DNA of 64,000 nt, taken from positions 19,676,501 to 19,740,500 of the forward strand of contig AP031356.1 in the NCBI GenBank assembly GCA_037833965.1. Direction: 5' to 3'. How positions within the stretch are numbered: position 1 is the first letter of the stretch; each line of letters begins with the position of its first letter. This stretch comes from Marchantia polymorpha subsp. ruderalis. Lineage: Eukaryota > Streptophyta > Marchantiopsida > Marchantiales > Marchantiaceae. The position numbers and the translations under genes were made by a program. Positions 11,179 through 23,089 of this stretch are shown here, in pieces. The notes beneath the pieces were generated by a model that had not been told where the DNA came from, made no database searches, and was given only the letters and a program-made list of their open reading frames with translations.

Positions 11179-14099
11179 CTACAGATCATCATCGTCATCG
11201 TCGTCAAGACCATCGAATTGGTCACCGAGGTCACCAATATCATCGAGGTTGTCTTGCTTAAAGGCATCGGTGATGGCCTGCTCATCAGCCCTATCTTCCT
11301 CGAGCATGGAACTTCTTCTGAACTGCTCCGCCCTGATCTCCCACTGTGGCCGATTGTACTTCTCCTCCTCGATGTCCTTGTTGATTCTTGCTTGTAATGG
11401 TTTCAAAATAATGAAATACTGGATACAAAAACAACAAAACCAAGGTACACTGACGTGAGAGTCTATTGTAGATGTCACCGCTGGTGTATCAAAGCAGTTT
11501 CAAAGGTATTTTTCGTCGGGTATGGTGTCAATAAGAAATATCGGATAGTGCGTGGGTGTTTAAATCATGTGGAATCCATAGTAAGATGGACCTTGTGTCA
11601 TAGGCTAAGTGGCATGTACCTGAGCAAGGAGGAGAAGAGGTATCCAAATTTTGTGCCTTTGATTGGCGTTTGGACCTTCTATCAGTTTCTTGTCGATAAG
11701 AAGTGACTTCGTCGGACCAGTAGCAACCTCAACAATCTTCTCTACCAAGTTTGGTAGCCAAACGGTACTGTCTGGGAGAATCTGAGAACCAACAAGCAAA
11801 GTGTGTCCATGAGTACTCTCCTATCATATCCTCTGAGCTAACGAACAAACATAAATAGTACACAAGAAACCAAACGATACATCAAAGCTACATACACTGT
11901 CATTCCAAAAAATCAGTACTCAAGAAAGAATTCAGAGCTGAAGTGAAAGAAACCATGCAAACGTAAAGTTACACAAAAATTCCACTGAACCTTTTCTCCA
12001 TCCGTGTTTGTATTGCATCTTCCACTGTTTTCTACCAACACGACGGGCACCTGCCAAAACGATGCACGCAGCCCGGTATTAGTATTTGGACGCTGTGTCT
12101 AGCTGAGCATTAAGCGGCATTTGAGGTGCAAATGGCCTACTTGATATTGGCATGACGTTTGGTCATTTCCTATCCCTTCAGATCGAGCTATTCGAATTTG
12201 TAAAAGACTCTGTGCAGACAGATTCTGAAAGACTGCATTTTGAATTTGTTGTCAAAAAATCCTAGGCACGAATTACAGGAAGAGGAACTAAGAATTAACG
12301 TACGAAAGAGAGAGCACAGACACAGACATTCAACCAGTACATTCAACAAGAACAGAGCACCTCTGAAAGCCAACTGCAAAATGGAAAGGTGCGTGCTGAT
12401 CGACAACTGCTTGTGACTTTGTTCCGCAATCACCTGGAAAGCTAACGATTGGACGATGGAAAATGAGAGAAAATGCGTACCGGATCCTCGGATTTCTTGA
12501 ATCCGGCTTCTTGACGAATGGCAGCTGTCAAAGCTGCTGACCTTCGGGCCACAAAGTCGGAGTACTCCACACCATCCGGAGGTGAGAGCTGGGCGTGCGT
12601 GAGAACCACTAGACCGAGGCGCCAGATTTCAGGTCCAAAGCTCCGGGCGATGGCTCGAATGACCTGCTTATCTAGGTTATCTACACGATAACCATCCAGT
12701 CGGTCCACATAGAGCACTGCGTCGATGGTTTTGTTCAGGAGAAATCTGCATTACACAACGCTTGTGTCAGACAAGACATAATGAAGGTACATCCTTCCGT
12801 GAAAATTGCTCCACTGCGAAGCGAGAGAAGCAAAGGACCCCGAAGATCTTAAACCCGATAAAGGACCTCCGAGACGAATGAAAAACCCATTCCGGCGGTT
12901 GAAACTCAAACCCATCGTACGTGAACGACAACTCCAATTCTTCATAATTTATCCAGAAGAGCAAAATCTAAAACCCTAGAGTGAGTCCCGTAACCAAATC
13001 GTTCAATTAAGAAGAAAGAAATCGAGAATGCAATCTTAGGTCTCAGGCCATTCTGCGAAATGACGACGATGGAGACCATGAAATTCTCGGCTTGTGAGCA
13101 GACGGGCTTCAAGCCCAACCGTACCTTCGAATGATGTCAAGTGCTTGATCGTTCACACAGCCACCTTCCACTAGTCCAGGAGTGTCGATGATGTTCAGAG
13201 TGAAGCCGGCCCTCGAGCGCGAGCACTGAATGGGTCTCAATGTTTCCGACTGGCAATCGGGACTGTTGCGTTAGCGTCCGACATAATCATGCGGGGCAGA
13301 TGGCGCAATGTGCTATCCAGGGCAATCTAGAAAACTGGAATAGGGCTCATGGGCACTGTACCTGAAATGCACTGACGACTGCCACCCTTTCACCGACCAA
13401 AGAGTTCACGGTGGAACTTTTGCCAACTCCTCCTTTCCCTAATACGAGAACAGTCAAGGACTCCATACTCTGCGCAGCCGAAAAACCCCAAAAATCTAGA
13501 ATTCAAAGTCCAGCCCCATGCCTTAGTAGGAAGCAATAAGTGAGTCTCAAAAAGTATAAGCTCCTCCTTGCGTGCCGTCTGGAGTCAACTGTCGACCCTC
13601 TAATTTCCACAGTATCGTACAGCGAATGTATGACCGACAAAAGTAGCACATTTATGATGTGTCGACGAATGGATGGATCCCCCGCGTGGCCCCGAAATAT
13701 GCACTCGCACTCAAGTCCCAATCTCGCTCTTCCATAAAACCCCGAGCGAAACAAAGACACTCACTCCTCCATTCAAAAAACGACACGCACCGAACCGACC
13801 TCTCAGCGTCTCGCACAATAATCAGCCAGTCCGACACCAGAATTCAACCTTCCACGCCACTTGCTCCGAATCATCTCTCGGCGGATCACCCTCTCGACGC
13901 GAGACCGAAACGAACCAGAAGCAGCAAACAGATCTGGACGAGCGGGAGGGCAAGAAAACGAGGAGACAAAAGCAACAAGAAGGTCCGGACACAAACGCAC
14001 CTCCAGCCTCAACCTTCCCAGCAGCGCATGCAGAGCCGTCTGGGTTTGGGCAGGAAACTGCTGCAGGCCTGTCCATTCTCGCACTTGGGTGGTCGCCAT
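11179..14099 (-). CDS. TOC34: TOC34, chloroplast outer-envelope protein import GTPase
   Basis: Receptor GTPase of the TOC translocon, binding preproteins at the chloroplast surface with Toc159 and Toc75. Seven exons on the minus strand: 14099-14001, 13469-13362, 13249-13125, 12745-12481, 12050-11991, 11781-11620 and 11418-11179. All have AG/GT borders and consistent phases, giving 352 aa. Exon 1 encodes REWTGLQQFPAQTQ, the conserved N-terminus. G1 is GKGGVGKS (44-51), G3 DTPG (91-94), G4-like THAQ (160-163) and G5-like ENSGRC (206-211). VDRLDGYRVD carries the Arg known at the dimer interface of pea and Arabidopsis homologues. IWIPLLLLAQ plus YFIIL (about 263-278) is the C-terminal membrane anchor. 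The remaining tail ends in seven Asp and Leu. The ATG at 14099 was chosen because it immediately precedes the conserved region; an in-frame ATG at 14231 would add only low-complexity sequence. Confidence 0.96.
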
Positions 14100-14650
14100 A
14101 GCTGTGGCACCGGACGGAGACCGGGGCCTGCCTTCTGCCTCTGCTGCTTCCGACCTTCCCCAATCCCTGTCCGCCCTCCAGCTCCAGCTCCAGCACCTCC
14201 TCCTCCTCCTCCTCCTCTTCCTCCTCTGCACGGCACCCTAGAATCGTCGCACGCGCTGCCCCTCCCCCTCCTTCTCCTTCGAGCCCCACTCGCTAGCATG
14301 AACTAAGACATCGTTCCCTTGCCCCCGTCCGGCGCTTGCCTGCCCCAGCCCCAAGCCCAAGCCCAGCCCCAGCCCCAGCCCCTGCGCCTGCTCCTGCTCC
14401 TGCTCCCGCTGGGCCTGCAATCTCTCACACAGGCTCGCTCCCTAATCCTAACCTCCGTCCTATCCAAACAGGGCTCGTGTCCGCCGGTTCCCCGCTGTTG
14501 TCCGCCGGAAGCAGGAATTCCTCCCCGGATGGAGCTTCGGTCCGCCGGTCGCTCGCGGGGCAAGGGTGGTTGATTAGCGGGGCTGTGGTTAGCGGAGGGC
14601 GGCGATAAGTGGGATTAGGCGAGTTTAGGGGCCGGGCTGGGGCGTAATTC
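14100..14650. repeat. Low-complexity TOC34 upstream region (CTC and CCCAGC repeats)
   Basis: Contains CTCCTC repeats at about 14195-14225 and CCCAGC/CCTGCT repeats at about 14340-14415. On the TOC34 sense strand these are GA- and GCTGGG-rich. The region should hold the TOC34 promoter and 5' leader, but I see no clear TATA box. Many overlapping open frames (Arg/Gly/Pro-rich on one strand, Leu/Pro-rich on the other) come from the base composition and are not supported as genes. Confidence 0.6.
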
Positions 14651-17600
14651 ATCGATCTCTCGTGCGAACAGCAACTCGGCCATCGATTGCTGCTAATGAC
14701 GATCGATGATGATGCCTCGTCGTAATGCGCTTTGGCACATTCTTGCTGCTCGATGCGGTGGTGGAGAGTCAGATAACTCTCTTTCTCTGGGTTTTCTCTT
14801 TTGCCTTTTTTACTGTGCGGAGATTCTTTGGGTGCAGGGCTTCGTTCTCGGGCCTATTCTGTTCTGGCTCCGACGTCCTGTCGATGTGTGCTCATGCCAC
14901 CGCTGTCGTTTCCGCCATGCCCCTTCGCACCCCATTTGGCATCAAAGCGACCCTGATCCTTGACCATTTGCTGCAGTTGAGCTTCGATTTGCACTTCTGC
15001 TCTCGAAGATGAGCTTCTCGCTTCTCGCTTCAACACCATTTTCCACCTCCTCCACTTCCAAATTCGTGCCCAGAGTCAAGTTCGATTTGCCATTTCAAGC
15101 CCGTTAGCCCATGGCTGATTTTTTTTGGAGGAATATCATCCCATGGAAGGGACAATTAGCACTTCTTCGAGATATTGTTGTCCCCTAAGTGGGCTCTGTA
15201 ATGTGGGTTAATGAAAGTCATAGTACACCTTCACACATATCGGTCTGCCGAGGGCACCACTGGCTTGGTTCCAAGCCTCAGGTTCGAAAGAGTCAGCTTT
15301 CATTGAATTGCATTTAATGTACCACACGCCCAGACCATCATTTGACTCGGTTTAACGTCTACCTTAAATTCTCTCAGTCGTGGTTAGCTCGAATTTGAAC
15401 ATTTGATGCTTGCTCAGTGGCTGCTTTCGAGACTAAAGTACCAGAATCAAAGCTGATAAAAGTGAGTTTGCCATGCACACACAAGCAAGAGATGTCGTGC
15501 ATGCTACTGGGCTTTCCAGACAATATAGTAAACTACTAAACTACTGCGTCTGACACTGTGGATATGGATCCACAGTCCTGCGTTTGGAAAATGTCCTTCA
15601 GAGCTTTATGGATTTTTTGCGCTAAAGTGAAGCACATTTCTGATATAGCACGGAGAACATTATTTCCACTCAAAAGGAAATCTTAATTCTCATCTGGATC
15701 GGTTATCGAGGTCGAGTGGAGCAGCACCGTTGATTGAATTTGTGTCCATCACATTGCACGCTAACGAACGATTACAATAAGTTAGATTCATTTCTTTCTA
15801 TTTTATTTTTATCGACTCATTTATATTACTCTACGGGATCATTAGAGTGCTAGCAATAGCAATAGCATTACGAGAGAATTATTTCAAACCTTCTTTGGTC
15901 GACTGTTTGGGATAGATCAATGTAACATATTGTAAATTTCACTGTGATACTATAAGATGAAATGCGAAATAACTTATATACGGAACGAGGGCACCCTGTG
16001 AAAACACACTGGCTTCTTACTCGTGTTTTATAACTATTTCTTGGCAACTTAGACCATTTGAAATATACAAATATGACATCAAGTAAATAGCAAAAATAAT
16101 CTCAAGTAGTGTAATCATAGTTCAATATCTGTATAGTTTCTAGTGAATTAGCTTCTAAAGGTATTTTAATAGGCATAAACAAATCATGTTGGTAGTCAAT
16201 AGAACAAACGTTAGCTTTTCAAGTACCACAGGTGTTTTATTGCCTCTCAACTTGTCAAAAAAGTAGGAGGCGCTCATAGAATAAAATACGTTTTTTCTCT
16301 CTGTTATGATTCGAACATTTGTTTACTACGCGCTAAACTTTCTCCACAGAAAATCTAAAAGCTGAATTAGGAATAGAGCGAAATACAAATATTTTTCCGA
16401 ACGCTACGGTCGCCAAAGGCACGAGACTATAAGGAGAGGTGCTACGCATTTTGTGGATCCGGGGTTCACGAGACCCAGTAGGTGAGAGTGTCGGAAGTCT
16501 TAGCCGAGATGGCTGAGAAAGAAAGCAAGAGTGCCCGAAGGGCCCGAGACTAGAGGATTACATATCCTAGATCTCAATGAGTCTGGCAAAATCTAAGTTA
16601 CTCTCTTCGCAAGAATTTATGATCGCCAAAAATATGATATATTTATAATCCAGACTATGAGACCTTTGAAACTTCGGAGCAACATGGTTGTACCTCAATC
16701 GCGAGAGATTTACTTTCATTCGTAAAGCCGAAATATTATATATAGAAGTATTGAGAAGTGTCTAGTTTAGTACACATATACTTGGTGATGGGCGGTAATT
16801 CTATCCTAACCACTTCAATAATTGTTTCAAGAAAGTTTATATTAAAAAGTCTTTTCGCTCTAAATCTCAGAATCTGATTGTGTACTTGTTTTACATCTTG
16901 GGAGCAAGAAGCTCTAATCCTATGGTAGTTCTGCCCAAGCTACTTAAAATATAAATGCTCTTGAATTTCTTCCAGTTGGTCGAAAACTCTGGCTTTTCTT
17001 TAATAATCATTTTGATGATGATTTAATGATGATTTAAGTATCTCATCATATCAATTTTGTAAAACATCAATATAAATCAAAGAATTCAATAGTTGTGTGA
17101 TAGAGTATGAGCGTTTGATCCAAAGCAAACATGTATTAGTTCCTTCATCTGTTGTTATTCAAAATGCCTTTCGGCTAGTCAAATTCAATAGAAATAGTTT
17201 CTTATATTTTAATTTATAAAATAGTAGTACACAACTCGAAGAGTATAAACTTCCAATAATGTCACATCTTATGAATGAACATATTTTCATTAGCAACATA
17301 GATTTCCAAAACCATTGGTTCGTAATAGTAAATCTGCCCAATAATAACATTATGTCATTAATGACAACAATGATGTCATTATATGATAGTGATAGATCCA
17401 AGTAATTTTGGACATATCATGATCACATTTAAAATATGTGAGAAAGTAGAATGTGGTGTACCTTTATTTAAACACCTATCTCAACCCTTCACTCTTTGGA
17501 GTGCAGTAAAATACTTTGCAATTGAGTGTACCATCCATCCAACTTTCTCAAGTTTTTATTGGTTGAACATCTCAATTCTTTGGAAGCTTGAGAACAAATT

Positions 17601-19438
17601 ATTTTGAAAATTTTTCGATAAAGATAACTCAAGAGAAAGAAAGTTGATAAAATTAGTGATTCTTCAATTTAGTTGCTTGATGAATATCAAAGGTGGGATC
17701 TTGACAACTTCATTCTTATCAGAATTGCTTGCGTTTTGAAGGTTGCGTAGTTCCAATACAGACTTAACAATGCTAACATCATTAACATTGTCATTGCCGA
17801 AAGCTTTGAGAGCATACATTTCAGTTAGATCTTGGTCAACTTGTTCAATATTTGCATCATCAAGATCCAAGAACATTAAAAAAAAATCAACTGGTCAAAT
17901 TTCTTGCAAAATTTTCATTATATCATGAACGGTTTGATTTGAATTGGGAACAGATTGATCAATACATATATCTTTATTAGAAATAACGTTGGAAATGAAT
18001 AATAGGCAATTGACTTTGACAAAACACCGTCAAATAGTATTTTCTTTGATTAATCTTTGATGATGAAAGAGTATATTAGATGCCATACAATGACTTGATC
18101 CAACCAAGCACGTTGTGAATGTGTGATCATTAATAAAAAACTAAGATCCGAATACATTTCATCATCAGTCAGATTTCATACTCATACATTAGATGGTTTA
18201 GTTGAACACGACGAAAGTGTGTTTTTGTCAATCAAAGATTTCTTGCCAAGCTTCATTTTGATAATCATAGACAATTTCAAGCGCCTAATCTATATCAAAA
18301 CATTTTTTAAATTGTTGAATAAACACCATAAGTGATCATCTACATGATAATTTGTTCATCTAAACTGCTAATTATGAGATTAATTGTGATTTGTTCTTTG
18401 TTTTGTTTAACATTATGATCATTCAAATTGATTGTGAATTATGATCTTCAAGATGTTGTGTGATTTTGTAAAGTCAACTCGTTAATGTTGTAAATGCATT
18501 CAAGTGTTACATAGATTATAAGATTATACATTATACATTGCCAAATTCATGCAAACATTTTTACCTTGCATGAGATTTAGGTTGTTATGTTCTCCTCACC
18601 TCTTCAAGCTGTATATTAATAAGCACTTCAAATAATTTTTGAGCAATTCATTAAACACAAAAAAAATCTGAAGATAAAATATATATAATATTTTTAAACA
18701 TTTTGCAAAGTCATGCAAGATTTTGTTTTGAATTAAAGAGCATTTTTCTTGAACGCTTTGTCAGTCACATTGAGCGTGGAGATATTAATCTCAACGCACA
18801 TAAACCATTGATGCATCTCATACATAAAAACTTGCAAAATAGTTGATATGTAAACATTTCTAAGTCCATCTAATTTTGATTATAATATCATCTACTTGAT
18901 AACTCTTCTTTCACATGTTTAAAATAGTTGTACGTGCAATCAAAATTTTGATGATGCTTGCTTATGAGTGATTTTAGATTGACTGAAAAAATTGAAAACC
19001 TCCAACTTAGTCTTGATGATCAAACATTTACGTTTCTGACATTATTAGAGATGTGTGCATAAATCTGTATTTGAATGTAGTAACAACAACCAATGTTGAT
19101 AGTCGTTAAAAAAAATCCAAGCAACTAAAATCACTATTGTAGAAAAAAATCCACTTATAGATAATTTTTGTACTAGTAAAACGTCCAATAAAGTGCGCAA
19201 CATATTTTTTTAATACTAACATCTTTAATAATGACGTTCAGTCTTAACATCAAGTTATATTTTGAAGAAGATTATATTATGTATTACAGTTTAAAACTTG
19301 TTAGTTATACATGATCATAACTAGATTGATCAAAAATTAATTTGCAATTCATCAAAACATAAAAACTTGTTCTATATACATAACGCTGTTGTATTATATG
19401 TTTTATTTTCAACATACATTTGATGTTAAATCATATCA
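14651..19438. other. AT-rich intergenic stretch, no supported gene
   Basis: Becomes strongly AT-rich after about 15800. Short open frames (for example 14854-15039 minus and 17664-17876 minus) lack recognisable domains. The stretch 16400-16600 is locally GC-richer and reads like old repeat sequence. I found no tRNA, no coding gene and no clear element ends. Confidence 0.5.
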
Positions 19439-19699
19439 ACGTGAACTAGAGATGGGCACGTAGCCGGCTAAATTATGGCTAGCCGGCTAGCCATTGGCTA
19501 AAAGGATCACCACATGTTTCGGAAGTACATAAACGTGTATAGTTTGTACTCTCTTCACTCTCCATGTTTTAGTGTTGTAGTATTTCTCAGATGTCATGAT
19601 AACACATGTCATCCTTGCGCACGAAAATTTTGATGGCAAAAACAACGAGTAGGTAGAGAGAGTGAACATGATAGTCACTTTACACATTACAGGAAGATT

Positions 19700-21654
19700 T
19701 GGTGGCGTTATGGACCAAGACGAAGAATCCGAGAATTGTGAACTTGTTGTTCTACCTTTATCTTCATTAACAGTATTTTCCAATGGTCTTCGTACAGAAT
19801 AACAAAAGCGCACATCTTGGGTTTGTCTGTACTTTGTACCTGTACCAAGATCCAATAGAATTGCTTGCATTGCGAGCAAGTCCTATTCGTGAAATTATTC
19901 AACCACTTTGGCGACCTCAAATCTAGTTTTACATTTGAGAAACAATCATGGCATCACGCGCGAATCATTGGAAGACGCATTGCCAGGTGATACTTCTCAA
20001 ACCACCTTTTCAAACTCCGGTTCATATTTAGAAGTGCATAACATTCTTGATGATGAGACAAAGACAAAGATCATGACGAGTGTGGTAGATTGGATGATTG
20101 ACAAGAAGCAAAGCTTTTCTTCACTTGAATCAGTTTCTTTCAAACAAATGACAAACGCTCTAAATCGGTTTTGGTCTGACTATTCGCGCCGAAGTCTTAC
20201 TCGTGCCATATCTGAGGAGATGAAAATTGCTACCAAACAATTTTGTGATATTGTAGAAGCTATTCCAGGAAGAGTTGCAATTACGTGTGATGGACGATAC
20301 ACTAGAACTTTGCGAAGTTATTTTGTGATTACGCTTCATTGGATTGATGAAACCTAAACGTTGTGTGACTGTGTTTTTGACTTTAAGTATTTTCCAACAC
20401 CTCACAATGAGTGATACACAATGTCTCTTATTTTGGAATCTTTAGTATTAGCAAAATGCACACAAAAATTATAGCTGCAACAACTAACAATGCTATTGAA
20501 ATGATTCCTGCTTTCTAGCATCTAAGAGACAAACTGAAAAATAAATTTGTTGTTAATCTAGACTATAGATGGCACATTTGTTGTGTGTGCAATATCATGC
20601 ATCGGGCTGTGATTGACTGTGAAGCAATTTTCAAACCCAAGATCGAAAAACTCCGCGCAATGTTGAAGTCAATACGCTTATCATTTCGAATGCGTGCTGA
20701 TTTCAAAAAGGTCCAAGTTCTTCTAGGGGCGCGAGAACACGAGACGAAGACAGTTCCTGGACTTGATGTGGATAATACATGGATACCATGTTTACAATGA
20801 TTGATTCGTCTTACCGTCTCATGAAGGACTTTCAATCTCTGTGAAACATGTCCGAGCATTAAAGTAAGCTTGTGACTTTGACTTCAATTGAATGAAGGGT
20901 ATTGAAGTGCTTTAAAGATTTTCTTGCTCGCGCTTATGAAACGACCATTTTATCTAACGGATGATATGCAACCTTGTCAAATCAACCTTTGGTTTTTGAA
21001 TCTTTGAAAACACATTGCCAAAACACCATTATCGGTACGATTAATACTAGTTTCATTGCACTTGAGTCTAAGGATGCTGCAAGAGCATTGATATTAAAAT
21101 TGAAAAAATATCAAGAGCATTTGATTGATCCATTATCAATGTTAGCACTAGCACTTGATCTGCAATTCCAAAAACAGATGAAGAAATAAGATCTCTGACG
21201 ACACGGTTTCGAGAAATTCTTTGACAACAATATGGCATCAAAGGTACACATGAACATGCTTCTTCTTCCGCTTTAAAAAATAGTAACATAAGTATGCTTA
21301 TTCCTACACGTAGAGCACAAGCTCCAATGTTTGAATTTAATAATAACAGAGATGATGTCTCCAAAGAAATTACAGATTTTTTTGCAGTTTACCAAAACCG
21401 GAGGTGAATCATGCGACGATGCAGTAGTTTGGTGGGCAAGAATTGGACGCACGCGTTTTTCTCGTTTATCACTTGTTGCACGCGACACCTTAATGTGCAT
21501 GGGGTCTTCTATGCCATATGAATCTCCATTTTCAGACAGTAGTGCTATTGCCACTGCTGAGCAAAACCGTTTGTGTGACACATCTATCAAAACTACCATG
21601 AAGTTGCGATCATGGAAAAGACTATTTAATGAAATAAATATTACATCCCTATAA
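19700..21654 (+). pseudogene. hAT-1 transposase remnant
   Basis: Fragments follow the hAT order in several frames. A BED zinc finger comes first (about 19790-19945, ending LVLHLRNNHG), after stop codons. A 149-aa stretch at 19908-20357 includes SFKQMTNALN and GRVAITCDGRYTRTLRSYF, matching the RNase H-fold start. It is followed by a block near 20565-20800 and a C-terminal dimerisation block at about 21410-21640 with VWWARIGRTRFSRLSLVARD. Multiple stops and frame changes make it non-functional. The family is clear and the exact ends are approximate. Confidence 0.85.
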
Positions 21655-21659
21655 ATTAT

Positions 21660-22815
21660 TCAGGTTCCAAGGTTCTTGGATTGGTTTTCTAAAATGAAGA
21701 AACTGACTTTACTTTGCAATCTGTGTTTAATGTACTTACATTTATGATTTGGCTGTTTCGTGAATGATAGTTTATGTTTGATATCTGTTAAATTTGTGAC
21801 CCACTGAATGAATTCATGAGTTATTTTTGAATTACTCAAATTTCAAGTTCTTGAACTAATTTTCAAGAATGAAAAAACTTAGTGTCATCTCTGTTTATTT
21901 ACTTCGATTAGTGATCTAGCAGTTTCGTGAATGATGATATATGATTAATTTCTGTTAAATTCGTGATCCACTGAATGAATTCATGAGTTATTTTCAAATC
22001 ATTCAAGTTCTCAAGTTCTCAAATTAGTTTCTCGAGAATGAAGCAACTGAATGTCATCTTTGTTTACTTACTTCGATTTGTGATCTAGCAGTTTCGTGAA
22101 TGATGATATATGATTAATTTCTGTTGAATTCGTGAACCATTAAATGAATTCATGAGTTATTTTTCAAATCATTCAAGTTCTCAAGTTAGTTTCTCGAGAA
22201 TGAAGCAACTGAGTGTCATCTTTATTTAATTACTTCAATTTTTGATCTAACTGTTTCGTGAATGATGATATATGATTAATTTCTGTTGAATTTATGACCC
22301 ATTGAATGAATTCATGAGTTATTTTCAAATTATTCAAGTTCTCAGACTCTCAGATAAGTTTTTAGAAAATGAAGCAACTGAGTGTCATCTTTGTTTAATC
22401 ACTTCGATTTGTGATCTAGTTGTTTCGTGAATGATGATATATGATTAATTTTGGCTAAATTTGTGACCCATTGAATAGATTCACAAGTTATTTTTAAATC
22501 ATTCAAGTTCTCAAACTCTCAGATTAGTTTCTAGAAAATGAAGCAACTGAGTGTCTACTCTGTTTCATTATTTTGATTTGTGATCTAGTTGTTTCGTGAA
22601 TGATGATTTATGATTAATTTCTGTTAAATTCGTGACCCATTGAATAAATTTATGAGTTATTTTCAAATCATTCAAGTTCTCAGATTCTTAGATTAGTTTC
22701 TAGAAAATGAAGCAATTGAGTGTCATCTGTGTTTACTTACTTCAATCTGTGGTCTGGGTGCTTCTTGAATGATAGTTTATGATTAATCTCTGCTGAATTC
22801 GTCACCAATGGAAAG
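21660..22815. repeat. Tandem array, about 167-bp unit, 7 copies, inside hAT-1
   Basis: GTTTCGTGAATGAT recurs near 21755, 21922, 22091, 22253, 22422 and 22591, with a diverged copy near 22760. Spacing is 162-169 bp. Each unit also holds TGAATGAATTCATGAGTTATTTT, a CAAGTTCTCA run and GAATGAAGCAACTGA. It begins just after the transposase remnant and ends about 265 bp before the right TIR. Confidence 0.93.
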
Positions 22816-23089
22816 AATCTATGAGTTTATTGATATTCCAAGTCGGAAATGCTTCGCAATGCAGGCCTCCAAAGGAACTCGTGTACATGAGTTGAACTAC
22901 ATACAATGTCTCTCTTTTGTATTCTCGATGCAAAAGAGAGAACATGACTTTGCACTAAATCGTAAGAATAATTTCGCGTCAAACATATCTCGACACGTAG
23001 CACTCACCGACTAACCCGGTGAGTCTACGGCTAGCCGACTATACAATTGACTAGCCGTTAGCCGAACCGTGCCCATAACTAACGTGAAC

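Larger units (their letters stand above)
19447..23081 (+). mobile_element. hAT DNA transposon (hAT-1), decayed, with TIRs and 8-bp TSD
   Basis: The left end starts TAGAGATGGGCACG and the right end finishes CGTGCCCATAACTA, its near-perfect inverse. Both subterminal regions are rich in GCCGGCTA/GGCTAGCC. An exact 8-bp duplication, ACGTGAAC, flanks the element at 19439-19446 and 23082-23089. TIR form and TSD length are those of hAT elements. Inside are transposase remnants (about 19700-21654) and a tandem array (21660-22815). Confidence 0.93.

Noticed and set aside
13659-14573. Long Pro/Ala/Leu- or Gly/Glu/Arg-rich frames upstream of TOC34
   Set aside because: Low-complexity sequence. The only supported coding part is TOC34 exon 1, read on the minus strand.
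14854-15039. 61-aa minus frame starting MVLKREARSSSSRAEV
   Set aside because: Protein-like in part, but no domain, no splice partner and no promoter seen.
15240-15310. GGTTCGAAA segment that looked like a tRNA T arm
   Set aside because: No matching A box and no acceptor stem.
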